Numbered from the stretch's first letter, positions 9,123 through 19,085 are shown. The stretch is DNA of 64,000 bases from Pinibacter sp031553495 (GCA_031553495.1 JAVBLN010000057.1:7194-71193); one strand, 5' to 3'. The notes: generated by a model from the letters alone, not told the origin. Numbers and translations are program-made.

Positions 9123-10964
9123 TTAGAAACCATAAGAATTACTCAGTTTTCCCTGAGATGAACTTATAACTGATGATGGAATTGGAAATAAATAACGATT
9201 CGGTTTTACCTTATTAAGTCCTGTACTAAAACTTTCTATTTGCGGCAGGAATGTTTTTTTATTATCATCACTTAGGCCAAACAGCCAGCCGGTCTTAGTA
9301 TAAGAGACATCTGGAGCAGCAGATAATCTTTTGTACAAATTCCATGTTGTCTTATCTATTTCATTATTACCATTCAACTTCCAATATAAACTATTGGGTA
9401 ATGTATCATAGGGAGCTGTTCCATTTATCATTTTGGTCAACACTTCTCTTTGCAATGTTATTTTCGTGTCAAGTAAATTCCATCTGATCAAATCAAATTT
9501 ACGCACGGCTTCTCCTCCAAACTCCCATGCACGTTCATCCACTATAGCATTAAAAAATGCGTCTTTGCTACCTAAGTCATCTACATATGTGTTAACTTTC
9601 TTAGCCTGATCCGCAGAATTAAATGCTCTGGATCTCACCTGTTTTAATGCAGCTTTAGCTGCCGCAGTTGGGCCACCATTCAACTCATTTTCAGTTTCAG
9701 CATACATTAACAAAACATCAGCATAACGCATAGCAATCCAATTGATGCCAGACATCAATTTTGTAGTGGCATTTTTATTTGTAGAACGCCAAGTCTCATT
9801 CATCCATCGCATATCCCATTTACCAAAACAAAACCTCAATGGGTTGGTTTGTATTTTTTCCTGGTCAGATGCTGTATAAGTATAAGGAGCAACAGTTACG
9901 TCTCGACGCAAATCTGATGAATCAAATGAATACAGATAATAAGCCGTAGTGCTAAGCAAGTTTGAATTATTAGCTTTTCCTAAAGCATATTTACAACCGA
10001 TTTCATAACGTATTCCAACTGAATAACCTAACTCACTGCTGGAAGATATTCCAAATGGCATCTCCCACAAATTTTCATTGTACGAATCAAACTTCCAGGC
10101 ACAAACATTTTTCCATATTGAAACATACGAGGGGTTTAATTTATGTGTTCCATTATCAATAATATTTTTACAGGCAGCATTAGCGATTCTGTAATATTTT
10201 TCCCAATCACTACCTCTTTCAGTTGGAAAGCCAGGTTTATTTCTAATCGAAAAACCTCCTCTTGCCAGAGCAACACGAGCTAACAAGCCCTCAGCAAATC
10301 CCCTTGTTATTCTTTCAGGGGTAGAATAACCACTTGAACCTAACCATGGTAAATAAGAAGCGGCGGTTTGAAGATCTGCAATGATAAACTCATAAATGCT
10401 GTCTCTGTCAGTTGCGGGTAAATATACATTTGATGCATCTGGTAATGTTGGCTCAGCTTTGAAAGGAACGTCTCCCCAATATTTTACTAAATCTGCATAT
10501 GCAAAAGCTCTCAACACCATAGATTCGCCTAAAAGAGCTTTCATTTTTGAAGAATCAGAACCCTTAAATGCAGGGCTTTCTTTAATTCCATTAATGCAAA
10601 TATTTGCACGCTCAACCATTTTGTACAACGCATTCCACTCTGCAGTAATTTTGGTATTATTTGGTGTTCCATTATAATTTGGCAAACCATATTCAGCATC
10701 ATTCAAATAATTCGACATATCTGCTCCTGCAACCTCTATATCCGTATTTGCACCATAGGTTAGTGACAGTCTGGATGAATAAGATTCATCACGTCCCAAT
10801 ATTGCATATATACCATTCACAGCAAACTCAGAGAATAGTGCATTTGAAAATGATACATCATCTGTAAAAACTGAAGGAGAAGTTGTATTTAGAAAGTCCT
10901 TTTTACAAGAACTGATATTGAACATGCATAAAGCTATTGCGAGAATATATATTGTTTTTTTCAT
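9123..10964 (-). CDS. susD: SusD/RagB family glycan-binding lipoprotein (pectin PUL)
   Basis: A 613-residue SusD-family lipoprotein (SPII signal ending ISSC, Cys20) that closes over its SusC partner and captures oligosaccharides. Family signs: the N-terminal KKDFLNTTSPS segment, TPR-like helices with RANICINGIKES, SMVLRAFAYADLVKYWGDVP, and the C-terminal DERAWEFGGEAVRKFDLIRW block of the SusD domain. The start at 10964 (MKKTIY) is preferred over 10976 because it begins the signal peptide. It sits directly behind the SusC gene, which stops at 10977. Substrate is inferred from the pectinase neighbours. The gene is full length with no visible defect. Confidence 0.93.
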   Translation of the reverse strand: MKKTIYILAIALCMFNISSCKKDFLNTTSPSVFTDDVSFSNALFSEFAVNGIYAILGRDESYSSRLSLTYGANTDIEVAGADMSNYLNDAEYGLPNYNGTPNNTKITAEWNALYKMVERANICINGIKESPAFKGSDSSKMKALLGESMVLRAFAYADLVKYWGDVPFKAEPTLPDASNVYLPATDRDSIYEFIIADLQTAASYLPWLGSSGYSTPERITRGFAEGLLARVALARGGFSIRNKPGFPTERGSDWEKYYRIANAACKNIIDNGTHKLNPSYVSIWKNVCAWKFDSYNENLWEMPFGISSSSELGYSVGIRYEIGCKYALGKANNSNLLSTTAYYLYSFDSSDLRRDVTVAPYTYTASDQEKIQTNPLRFCFGKWDMRWMNETWRSTNKNATTKLMSGINWIAMRYADVLLMYAETENELNGGPTAAAKAALKQVRSRAFNSADQAKKVNTYVDDLGSKDAFFNAIVDERAWEFGGEAVRKFDLIRWNLLDTKITLQREVLTKMINGTAPYDTLPNSLYWKLNGNNEIDKTTWNLYKRLSAAPDVSYTKTGWLFGLSDDNKKTFLPQIESFSTGLNKVKPNRYLFPIPSSVISSSQGKLSNSYGF

Positions 10965-10976
10965 AAAATACATCAA

Positions 10977-13900
10977 TTAAAAAGTTACGTTAATACCGGC
11001 AACAAAGGAACGAGCTTTGGGATAAGCGGAGAAGTCCACACTTGGTGTAAGCGGTGTTCCCCTACGAGCATCCACTTCTGGATCAAACCCTGAATAACTG
11101 GTCCATGTATATAAATTGTAACCAGTAGCGTATACCCTTATATTTTGAATTTTAACTTTACTTAATACATTTTTGGGAATTGTGTAGCCAATTGTCAATG
11201 TATTTAATCTAAGAAAAGAGCCGTCCTCTATCGCCCATGAATGCAATGGAGTTTTAGTATACAAAGGTGACCAAATAGAAGCATTTTTATTGATTTCCTG
11301 TAACCTGACAGGATCAGCATTTGTACCATAGGCGACATTGTTTCCTGTTTCGGGATCGATTATAGTAAACCGATGAGATAAATCCATAAATCCTGCAAGA
11401 TTTTGATATGCTCTACTATCCAAGAAGACTGAATAATCCATTTTGTTGGCATTATATACATCATTGCCATATGACCAATTGAAGAAGGCTGTAAAATCAA
11501 TATTCTTGTACCTGGAATTTAGACCAAAACCTCCTGTATGCTTGGGGTTTGCATTACCAATAACCATTTTGTCATAGTTATTAATAATTCCATCAGGCTT
11601 ACCATCAGGCCCGCTAATATCTTTAAATTTAAGTATCCCCGGTCCAAAATAATTCTGTACCGCTAAACCAGATCCTTGCACATTAGGAACTCCATCTTTT
11701 AACTCCCATTTATTAGTGTTTTTATTGAAATTAAAATCATCAAAAGAGTACATCCCTTCAGTTATGTATCCATACATTTGACCAACCGGTCTACCTTCTT
11801 CAATGATGTAATCTTCAGAAGGTATGGCAGATCCATTCCATTTAGAATCAATTGTTTTATATGGAGCATCACCATTACGGAATTTATCGATCTTATTCTT
11901 GTTGAAGGCTATGTTAAATGATGCGGATAATGAGAAGTTTTTAGTATTAACAAGGGCTCCCTCTAAGGTAAGTTCAACCCCTCTATTAGAAGTCTGTCCC
12001 ATATTACGTAACTGATAATCATATCCAGAGCTGGTTGCTAAAGGAGCTGTGATTAACAAATCTTTAGTTGTATTCCAGTAAAAATCTACAGTACCAGCTA
12101 ATCTTCCATTAAACAAACCAAAATCGAACCCTGTATTTCTGGTTATTGTTGTTTCCCATTTTAAATCCGGATTAGTTAAATAGTTTACAACTTTACCACT
12201 TTCATCCATAGTGCCGGGTATCAAGTAAATGGATTGCAAATCATTAAAATATGGTGGCTTGCTTTCTCCAATTGTCAGAAAAGTTGACTTCCATGAACTT
12301 CCAGGAATTCTGCTATTACCAGCAGCTCCTATACTAGCTCTCCATTTTAAATTACTAATCCAATCAATATTATCCTTTACAAAATTTTCATCAGATAGTT
12401 TCCACGCTAAAGCTATTGAAGGAAAATATCCCCATTGTTTACCTGGAGCAAATTTTGATGAGCCATCTGCACGAAAAGTTACAGAAGCCAAATATTTGCT
12501 TTTAAATGAATAATTAGCTCTTCCGAAAAATGAATATAATCTATCCGGTTCAGAAATATAAGTTTCGGTTGGTTTAGGAATTCCAAAATTCATCATAGAT
12601 AATACGTCGTCGGCCTTCATTCCCACCGGGAATTGTTCAGATGTATTGGAAACTTGTTTGTAATAATCTGAACTAGATTCCTGGCCAGCTAAAAGATTTA
12701 GAGAATGATTCTTTCTTATATTGGGAAGATCATAAGTAAATGTATTTGCAACTCTCCATGCGTAACCGTTTGAATTTAGAATAGTTGCAACAGGTTTACC
12801 CCCTTTGCCATTTCTTGAAACATAAGTGGTTGGACCCCAAACCTGATCTGTTCTATAGTTTCTGAATTCGTATCCCCATTCTGTTCTAAATGTCAGATTT
12901 TTTATGATTTTCCAATTTAGCGCTGCTCCTAAATTTGTGTTTAACTTACTCTGCTTTTTATATTCGTCATTGGTTGATGTCACAGGATCAAATAACTGAC
13001 TTTGAGCCTCAGGGTTATCTTGATCTGCATCCGGATCAGAGCTATATTCTTTTAATCCATGTACTGGAGCAAACTTAACAGCATTACGCAGTTTACTACT
13101 TTGTCCTCCTGCAGAAGTGTTAACTCCAGCTCCGTCTATGACCATATATGCTAGTCTGGTATTAAGATCAAAACTGAATTTCTTACTTAGCTCTGTGTTT
13201 AATTTAAAATTTACATTGTTCCTTTCATAACCTGAGCCAAGCATGATGCTTTCCTCTTTATTTCGTGTCAATCCAAGATTAAATCTTGCTTTGTCCGAAC
13301 CTCCACTTATGCCAAGATTATAATATTGCTGTTGCGCTGTCCTACCAAACATCTCATTTTGCCAATCTGTACCCTGTTTGGATTTATATATATCCAAATC
13401 CTGAAAATTTCCATAATACTTTTGAAAATTTGTAAGATTGCCTTGTGCTGCTTCGTACTGATACATTACATATTCATAAGGATTAAGAACATCCAGCATT
13501 TTTGCTACTTTTTTTACTCCATAGTAAGCATTTGCTGCTACTGATATCTTTCCGGCCTTCCCATCTTTAGTAGTGATTAACACAACACCATTTGCTCCAC
13601 GTGCCCCATATATTGCAGCAGAGGATGCATCCTTCAATACAGAAATAGACTGGATGTCTGATGGTGCAATACCATTTATATCACTAACAATAAATCCATC
13701 AACTACAAACAAAGGCGAATTGTCCTGAGATATTGATCCTCCACCCCTAACGCGAATTTTTATTTGTGCATCCGGAGAGCCTTCAGTACTTGTTACTTGT
13801 ACACCTGCTAATTTGCCGGTCATGGCTTCTGCAGCACTCGTTACCGGAGCCTTGGTTAACTCTTTACCGCCAATTGTAGCTACAGTACTAACTAAATCTT

Positions 13901-14249
13901 TTTTCTTCACTTTACCATAGCCCACAACCACCACCTCATCCATATCGGATGTTTCCCTTTCCATGGTCACATTAACCATGCTTCCCGGTGATGCTTTAAT
14001 TATGGCGGCTTTGAAGCCTTTGGAAGAAATTGACAGCGTCACAGAACCTGTTCCCTCTTTCACAGGTATGGAAAACAATCCGTCTTCTCCTGTGGATGCT
14101 CCGGTTTTGGTGCCTTCAATAATCACACTCGCGCCGGCTACCGGGGCTCCTGTGTTGTCGACTACCTTACCGGAAATTTTTGAAGTTTGCGCCGTAGCAG
14201 TAATTGCTACAAGCAGAAATGCTAGAAATGATAATAAATATGCTTTCAT
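10977..14249 (-). CDS. susC: SusC/RagA TonB-linked outer-membrane transporter (pectin PUL)
   Basis: A 1090-residue TonB-dependent transporter for oligogalacturonides, by context. After the signal peptide (MKAYLLSFLAFLLVAITATA) there is a carboxypeptidase-regulatory-like domain (about residues 24-105), then the SusC plug with VVVGYGKVKKKDLVSTV, VTSAAEAMTGKLAGVQV and IRVRGGGSISQDNSPLFVVD, and a beta-barrel ending with a C-terminal phenylalanine (GINVTF). First gene of a minus-strand unit, divergent from uxaB with 422 bp between them. That gap probably carries the control sites for both sides, which would couple import to galacturonate catabolism. Confidence 0.95.
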   Translation of the reverse strand: MKAYLLSFLAFLLVAITATAQTSKISGKVVDNTGAPVAGASVIIEGTKTGASTGEDGLFSIPVKEGTGSVTLSISSKGFKAAIIKASPGSMVNVTMERETSDMDEVVVVGYGKVKKKDLVSTVATIGGKELTKAPVTSAAEAMTGKLAGVQVTSTEGSPDAQIKIRVRGGGSISQDNSPLFVVDGFIVSDINGIAPSDIQSISVLKDASSAAIYGARGANGVVLITTKDGKAGKISVAANAYYGVKKVAKMLDVLNPYEYVMYQYEAAQGNLTNFQKYYGNFQDLDIYKSKQGTDWQNEMFGRTAQQQYYNLGISGGSDKARFNLGLTRNKEESIMLGSGYERNNVNFKLNTELSKKFSFDLNTRLAYMVIDGAGVNTSAGGQSSKLRNAVKFAPVHGLKEYSSDPDADQDNPEAQSQLFDPVTSTNDEYKKQSKLNTNLGAALNWKIIKNLTFRTEWGYEFRNYRTDQVWGPTTYVSRNGKGGKPVATILNSNGYAWRVANTFTYDLPNIRKNHSLNLLAGQESSSDYYKQVSNTSEQFPVGMKADDVLSMMNFGIPKPTETYISEPDRLYSFFGRANYSFKSKYLASVTFRADGSSKFAPGKQWGYFPSIALAWKLSDENFVKDNIDWISNLKWRASIGAAGNSRIPGSSWKSTFLTIGESKPPYFNDLQSIYLIPGTMDESGKVVNYLTNPDLKWETTITRNTGFDFGLFNGRLAGTVDFYWNTTKDLLITAPLATSSGYDYQLRNMGQTSNRGVELTLEGALVNTKNFSLSASFNIAFNKNKIDKFRNGDAPYKTIDSKWNGSAIPSEDYIIEEGRPVGQMYGYITEGMYSFDDFNFNKNTNKWELKDGVPNVQGSGLAVQNYFGPGILKFKDISGPDGKPDGIINNYDKMVIGNANPKHTGGFGLNSRYKNIDFTAFFNWSYGNDVYNANKMDYSVFLDSRAYQNLAGFMDLSHRFTIIDPETGNNVAYGTNADPVRLQEINKNASIWSPLYTKTPLHSWAIEDGSFLRLNTLTIGYTIPKNVLSKVKIQNIRVYATGYNLYTWTSYSGFDPEVDARRGTPLTPSVDFSAYPKARSFVAGINVTF

Positions 14250-14671
14250 ACAGCAAGGATTTATAAAAAAATAATATACTCAATTATTCATGAGGGTTAA
14301 TGTTGGCTCGCTAGGTTCTAATGCAATACATATTATTTTTATACTTATTAACAACATCCTAAAAACAGGCATAAAAATAATCCGCAATTTTAACATTGTT
14401 TTCAGAATTTAAGAGCATTTACAACGGTTTTATTTACGCAATCGATACCGAAATATTGCGTCATTTTGAAAAAAAATCCATCTCAATTTGCTTTAAATAT
14501 TTTATAGTTATTTAATCCCGATTTTTTCGCTTTCCGTCCGCAATCGTTTACGTGAATTTTTGCGCAAAACTCCCTCCACTATTGTTTTCTCGTTTAATTT
14601 TATGACTTCTTAATTTTCCTTATCAGATCAACATTATCTGAATGATCTCTTCACGATTATAAATTTTACGC
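14250..14671. promoter_or_regulatory. Divergent control region between pectin SusC and uxaB
   Basis: This 422-bp gap has no gene. It holds a LacI-type operator-like site, CGCAATCGTTTACG at 14539-14552, that fits CGnAAnCGnTTnCG exactly. It also has an inverted repeat ACGCAAT / ATTGCGT (14436-14442 and 14455-14461, 12-bp spacer), and a weaker TCAGAT / ATCTGA dyad (14623-14628 and 14636-14641) just before uxaB. I could not place a convincing TAnnTTTG element for either gene. Roles are inferred from position only. Confidence 0.45.
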
Positions 14672-16102
14672 ATGAAAGAATTAAACAGAAAAACGGTTAG
14701 TACTTCTCCCTTGCCAATTAAAATTCTACAATTTGGAGAAGGCAATTTTTTAAGAGCTTTCGTTGACTGGATGATTGACAAAGCAAATAAAAAAGGTGTA
14801 ATGAATCACGGAGTGCTTGTTGTACAGCCTATTGAAAAAGGAATGGCCGATCTGCTGAAAAAACAAGATTGTCTTTATCACGTGTATCTTGAAGGTATTA
14901 AAGACAAACACCCTATTAAAGAAGTTTCGCTGGTGGAAAGCATTCAAAATGCGATTAACCCATACGTTGAATACGATGTATACGAAAAATGTATTCTTAG
15001 TCCCGAACTTGAAATTATAATTTCAAATACAACAGAAGCGGGCATACGATATGAAGAAGGTGATGACTTAAATGCCAAACCTCCTAAATCTTTTCCTGCA
15101 AAAATTACAGCGCTGTTGCATCACCGTTATAAACATTTTAACGGCGCCGCCGACAAAGGTCTTGTTTTTATTTGTTGCGAACTGATCGAAAATAACGGCT
15201 CTACACTTCGCGAATTTGTTATAAAACATGCGCAGGCAAATAATCTGGGTGAGGATTTTATTAACTGGATAAAAACATCCTGTCACTTCTACGATACGCT
15301 TGTAGACAGAATTGTGCCCGGCTTCCCGAAAGAAAATATCGATGAAATAAAGCAGGAAATAGGACTTGATGATAACCTTGTTGTAAAAGGCGAATACTTC
15401 CACGTGTGGGCTATTGGCGGCGATCCGGTGATCAAAGAAAAATTCCCGCTCGATAAAGCCGGACTTAATGTACTTTTCATGGATTGCATTAAAGCTTTTC
15501 GCGATAAAAAAGTGCGTATACTGAACGGCGCTCATACCGCTATGGTACCTGTTGCTTTACAAATGGGTTGCACTACCGTTATGGAAGCATTCAATAATCC
15601 ATTGGTAGAAAAATTTATTAACACAATGGTAGCGGAAGAAGTACTGCCTGCTATTGACGAAGATCCGGAAGAGTTAAAAAAATTCTCTGCAAAGATCCTG
15701 GAGCGTTTCTATAATCCATACATCAAACATTACCTTGAAACTATTTCGCTAAATTCATTAAGTAAATGGGAAACCCGCGATTATCCAACATTGCTTGACA
15801 ACTATACCAAACACGGAAAATTCGCGAAGCGCACTGCGTTCTCTTTAGCCGCGCTTATTGTATTGTACAGCGGCAAAAGCAATATCAACTTTACACCAAA
15901 CGATACACCGGAACACATTCAATTCATTCGAGACAACTTTAATGCTAATGATGTGAATGCCTCCGTTAAAGCGATTTTGTCCAACAAACAAATATGGACT
16001 GTAGATCTTTTAGCTGTACCACAATTAGTAGAAGAAGTGTCGAAATTTATTTCGTCTATACTTAGCTGTGGCATGGAAGAATCATTGAAAGTGTTTAGTT
16101 GA
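14672..16102 (+). CDS. uxaB: Tagaturonate reductase (altronate oxidoreductase)
   Basis: A 476-residue cytosolic NAD-dependent enzyme of the mannitol dehydrogenase family that reduces tagaturonate to altronate, the second step of galacturonate breakdown. The N-terminal Rossmann part begins with ILQFGEGNFLRAFVDWMID, and the C-terminal mannitol-dehydrogenase domain has KVRILNGAHTAMVPVALQMG, both typical of UxaB. Length matches the family. It is the first gene of the plus-strand catabolic group and diverges from the pectin SusC. UxaA, the next enzyme, is 1.4 kb downstream; the isomerase UxaC and KDG kinase/aldolase are not in the window and must be elsewhere. The start at 14672 is an ATG giving a full N-terminus. 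Confidence 0.93.
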   Translation: MKELNRKTVSTSPLPIKILQFGEGNFLRAFVDWMIDKANKKGVMNHGVLVVQPIEKGMADLLKKQDCLYHVYLEGIKDKHPIKEVSLVESIQNAINPYVEYDVYEKCILSPELEIIISNTTEAGIRYEEGDDLNAKPPKSFPAKITALLHHRYKHFNGAADKGLVFICCELIENNGSTLREFVIKHAQANNLGEDFINWIKTSCHFYDTLVDRIVPGFPKENIDEIKQEIGLDDNLVVKGEYFHVWAIGGDPVIKEKFPLDKAGLNVLFMDCIKAFRDKKVRILNGAHTAMVPVALQMGCTTVMEAFNNPLVEKFINTMVAEEVLPAIDEDPEELKKFSAKILERFYNPYIKHYLETISLNSLSKWETRDYPTLLDNYTKHGKFAKRTAFSLAALIVLYSGKSNINFTPNDTPEHIQFIRDNFNANDVNASVKAILSNKQIWTVDLLAVPQLVEEVSKFISSILSCGMEESLKVFS

Positions 16103-16151
16103 TGATTGTTGGTTGTTGGTGAAGAAAATCGACATGAATATTGTTAATACA

Positions 16152-16446
16152 ATTTTTTGGGTACCGGCGGCAGTATTTCATGGCATCATCGTTGCGTCGC
16201 AATCACTTCATCGGCAGTAATGCTATTGAGCGAGTGAACAGTGGATAGTGGATAGTTGAAAATTGAAAGTTGATAGTTGAAAGTGCTTTAGACACCGGAT
16301 GTATGTAAAAACTAAAGCACTCAAAACTCAAAACTCAAAACTCATAACTCATAACTCATCACCCGCTCAATAGCATTACTTCCGTACAAGAGTGCGACGC
16401 AAGTAAAGCCTAATAGTAGCACTAATGCCGGGCCACATAAAAAAAT
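16152..16446. repeat. Facing inverted pair of interspersed repeat arms
   Basis: Left arm 16152-16230 (starts TTTTTTGGGTACCGGC, core GCGTCGC) and right arm 16361-16446 (ends near GCCGGGCCACATAAAAAA) enclose a 130-bp centre. The centre has GTTGAAAATTGAAAG tracts on the left and AACTCA/AACTCATA tandem units (16318-16360) on the right. It fills the 409-bp gap between uxaB and the HIT gene. Confidence 0.85.
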
Positions 16447-16511
16447 ACACCTTTTACAACCACCCTGAACCCTGTTTGATTACTATTTTTTAATTTATAA
16501 TTCCAAGTATT

Positions 16512-16922
16512 ATGTCCTGCTTGTATTGTGAAAAAAATGAAACGCAAAAAGAGTTGATGATTGAGATCTGCCAACTGCAGGTATCCACACTTTTTTTATT
16601 TAAAGAACAAACGTATCGTGGTCGTTGCCTGGTAGCATATAACAAACATGTTAATGAGTTGTTTGAGCTTGATGAAAAAGAACTTGCATTGTTTATGCAG
16701 GATGTTGCAAAAGCAGCCAAAACCATGAGCCTGGCATTTAACCCTGACAAAATAAATTATGGCGCTTACTCAGATAAGCTGGCGCACCTACACTTCCACC
16801 TCGTTCCCAAATATAAAGACGGACCAACCTGGGGAAGCACATTTGAAATGAACCCGCAGAAAACATATTTGAGTGAGGAGGAATATAGAGAGCTAGTGGG
16901 AAAGATAAAGGAAGGGTTGTAA
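16512..16922 (+). CDS. HIT (histidine triad) family protein
   Basis: A 136-residue cytosolic protein with the histidine triad HLHFHLVPKY near residues 97-106, the HxHxHxx site at which HIT hydrolases act on nucleoside phosphoramidates or dinucleotides. The N-terminus has CLYCEKNE, common in bacterial HIT proteins, where a CxxC pair may bind zinc. It is intact and of normal family length. It lies between uxaB and uxaA on the same strand, but a repeat pair separates it from uxaB, and there is no functional reason to link it to galacturonate. A hairpin right after its stop (16922-16969) may end its transcript. Confidence 0.88.
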   Translation: MSCLYCEKNETQKELMIEICQLQVSTLFLFKEQTYRGRCLVAYNKHVNELFELDEKELALFMQDVAKAAKTMSLAFNPDKINYGAYSDKLAHLHFHLVPKYKDGPTWGSTFEMNPQKTYLSEEEYRELVGKIKEGL

Positions 16923-16969
16923 ATTTATTTTGTGTCCACGAATTACACTAATTGACACAAAAATAAATT
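16922..16969. terminator. Hairpin after the HIT gene, terminator-like
   Basis: AATTTATTTTGTGTC (16922-16936) pairs with GACACAAAAATAAATT (16954-16969) with one bulged base and a 17-nt loop. The stem is AT-rich, so termination strength is uncertain. It also carries CCACGAATT, which recurs inverted after the next gene. Confidence 0.45.
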
Positions 16970-17058
16970 GTGGCAAATGGAAACAAATTAACATCAACAT
17001 TACGCTATATTAATTTATACGAATTGACCTAAATTTTGCTTTGCAAAGCTGTTGGCTT

Positions 17059-17460
17059 ATGGTGATTAATAGCAATGAAAGAATAACAACCGATATTTTA
17101 TATAAGCACGAAGCATATACTTTAATCGGCTTATGTATGGAAGTACACAAAACATTAGGCAATGGTTTTAGTGAGATAGTTTACAAAGATGCTTTAGAGT
17201 ATGAATTTAAGAAACACTCAGTACATTATGAAAGGGAGAGAGAATTTTGTATTGCATACAAAGAAATTATACTACCGCGAAAATTTAATGTAGATTTTAC
17301 AGCATATGGTAAAATAATTTTAGAAATAAAAGCAGTTGATTCTATTCATGACAGTTTTATAGGGCAAACAATAAATTATCTGAAAGCTTCTAAAAACAAA
17401 CTTGGAATACTTATAAATTTTGGAGAGAGTTCACTAAAATATAAACGAATTGTTCTTTAA
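17059..17460 (+). CDS. GxxExxY family protein (PD-(D/E)XK-like)
   Basis: A 133-residue protein matching the GxxExxY family: GNGFSEIVYKDALEYEF holds the naming motif. The later FNVDFTAYGKIILEIKAV shows the D...ExK arrangement of the PD-(D/E)XK nuclease fold, and the C-terminal GILINFGESSLKYKRIV is the usual family end. Biochemical function is not known to me; family members are scattered and strain-variable in Bacteroidota. The ATG at 17059 is preferred to a TTG at 17041. The gene sits between HIT and uxaA, with CCACGAATT before it and AATTCGTGG twice after it (17474-17492), so it may be a small inserted unit that spread with its flanks. Confidence 0.85.
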   Translation: MVINSNERITTDILYKHEAYTLIGLCMEVHKTLGNGFSEIVYKDALEYEFKKHSVHYEREREFCIAYKEIILPRKFNVDFTAYGKIILEIKAVDSIHDSFIGQTINYLKASKNKLGILINFGESSLKYKRIVL

Positions 17461-17508
17461 TTAAAATTTGTGGCAATTCGTGGAATTCGTGGAAAAAAAC
17501 TAAAACAT

Positions 17509-18999
17509 ATGAAACGGTACATCAAAATAAACGACAATGACAATGTGTGTGTGGCGCTGGATGAACTGAAAGCCGGCGAAATTCTTGAAGTAAATGGAGT
17601 AAACATTACCCTGAAAAATGATGTGGACAAAGGGCACAAATTTGCTTTGCGCAATATCGGGGAAAATGAAAACATCATTAAATATGGCTACCCTATTGGT
17701 CATGCGATTTCTCATGTCGCGCAGGGTGAGCATATTCACACACACAATGTGAAAACCAATTTACAGGACAACCTGCAATACGCTTACAATCCAGTAAAAG
17801 CAACTGTAAATATTCCGAAAAGCAATTTAACTGTAAACGGATATTTGCGGCCCAATAATGATATGGGTATTCGTAACGAACTGTGGATCATTCCTGCTGT
17901 GGGTTGTGTAAATGGACAGGCGCAAATGATCGCTGACCGCATTAAAAGAGAACTGGATGTTTCACACATTGACGACATCTGTGTTTTTAAACATAATTAT
18001 GGTTGCTCACAATTAGGAGATGATCACGAAAACACACAGAAAGCTTTAGGTGCGTTAGCCAAACATCCCAACACCGGAGGTGTATTAGTACTGGGACTTG
18101 GTTGCGAAAACAACCAGGTACCTGAATTTAAAAAGAAACTGGGTGAGTATAATGAGGACAGAATTAAATTCCTCATTTCGCAGGAAGTGGAAGATGAAGT
18201 GGAAACCGGTTTTGAACTAATGAAAGAGCTAGTTGAAAAAATGCGCAGCGATAAACGTCAGCCGCTTCCTTTAAGTTATTTAAAGATCGGATTGAAATGC
18301 GGCGGAAGTGACGGTTTTTCCGGAATTACCGCAAACCCGCTGGTAGGACAGCTTTCAGACTGGCTGATTGCGCAAGGTGGTACAACCATTCTTACGGAAG
18401 TGCCGGAAATGTTTGGCGCCGAAACGATTTTGATGGATCGCGCTGTTAGCAAAGAAGTGTTTGATGGCACAGTATGCCTGATCAATAATTTCAAAGATTA
18501 CTTCCGCAAACATGAACAGCCTATTTATGAAAACCCTTCGCCGGGAAATAAAAAAGGCGGCATTACCACACTGGAAGAAAAATCGCTGGGCTGCACTCAA
18601 AAAGGCGGCGAATCGGAAGTGATTGATGTGCTTGACTATGCGCAGCCTGTTACAAAACACGGACTGAACTTATTGCAGGCTCCCGGTAATGACCTGGTGG
18701 CTTCTTCCGCGCTTGGCTTTTCAGGTTGCCAAATGGTATTGTTTACCACAGGTCGCGGCACGCCGTTCGGAAGCTTTGTGCCTACTATGAAAATAAGCAC
18801 CAACAGCGGTTTATACAATCACAAGAAAAACTGGATCGATTTTAATGCAGGTACGCTTGTGGAAGATGAAAGCATGGAAACAGTGTTGAGCCGTTTCATT
18901 GATTTCATTATAAAAGTATCTAACGGAGAAGAAAAACTGAATCACGAAAAAACCGGCTTCAAAGAAATCGCAATCTTTAAAACAGGCGTTACGTTATAG
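17509..18999 (+). CDS. uxaA: Altronate dehydratase
   Basis: A 496-residue cytosolic dehydratase converting altronate to 2-keto-3-deoxygluconate. It is a fusion of the N-terminal SAF-type domain (about residues 1-90, HVAQGEHIHTHNVKTN) and the large C-terminal domain, with KHNYGCSQLGDDHENT, LGLGCENNQVPEFKKK, LKCGGSDGFSGITANPL and GRGTPFGSFVPTMKISTNSG; the conserved Cys and His residues probably bind the metal. Start at 17509 (MKRYIKIND) is chosen because the in-frame extension to 17470 runs through the AATTCGTGG repeats. It completes the UxaB-UxaA pair and is followed by a good terminator. Full length, no defects. Confidence 0.94.
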   Translation: MKRYIKINDNDNVCVALDELKAGEILEVNGVNITLKNDVDKGHKFALRNIGENENIIKYGYPIGHAISHVAQGEHIHTHNVKTNLQDNLQYAYNPVKATVNIPKSNLTVNGYLRPNNDMGIRNELWIIPAVGCVNGQAQMIADRIKRELDVSHIDDICVFKHNYGCSQLGDDHENTQKALGALAKHPNTGGVLVLGLGCENNQVPEFKKKLGEYNEDRIKFLISQEVEDEVETGFELMKELVEKMRSDKRQPLPLSYLKIGLKCGGSDGFSGITANPLVGQLSDWLIAQGGTTILTEVPEMFGAETILMDRAVSKEVFDGTVCLINNFKDYFRKHEQPIYENPSPGNKKGGITTLEEKSLGCTQKGGESEVIDVLDYAQPVTKHGLNLLQAPGNDLVASSALGFSGCQMVLFTTGRGTPFGSFVPTMKISTNSGLYNHKKNWIDFNAGTLVEDESMETVLSRFIDFIIKVSNGEEKLNHEKTGFKEIAIFKTGVTL

Positions 19000-19024
19000 T
19001 GTACCCTTAACTGTTAGGAATATA

Positions 19025-19057
19025 AACCTGGGCTTATAATGAGTTCAGGTTTTTTAT
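19025..19057 (+). terminator. Intrinsic terminator after uxaA
   Basis: AACCTGGGCTT (19025-19035) pairs with GAGTTCAGGTT (19041-19051), including G-U pairs, around a 5-nt loop. TTTTTATTT follows. It lies 26 bp after the uxaA stop. Confidence 0.8.
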
Positions 19058-19085
19058 TTATAATCCTGCCGGCCCGGTTATTTCA

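Noticed and set aside
15068..15535. 155-codon frame opposite uxaB
   Set aside because: Entirely inside uxaB on the other strand; no family likeness.
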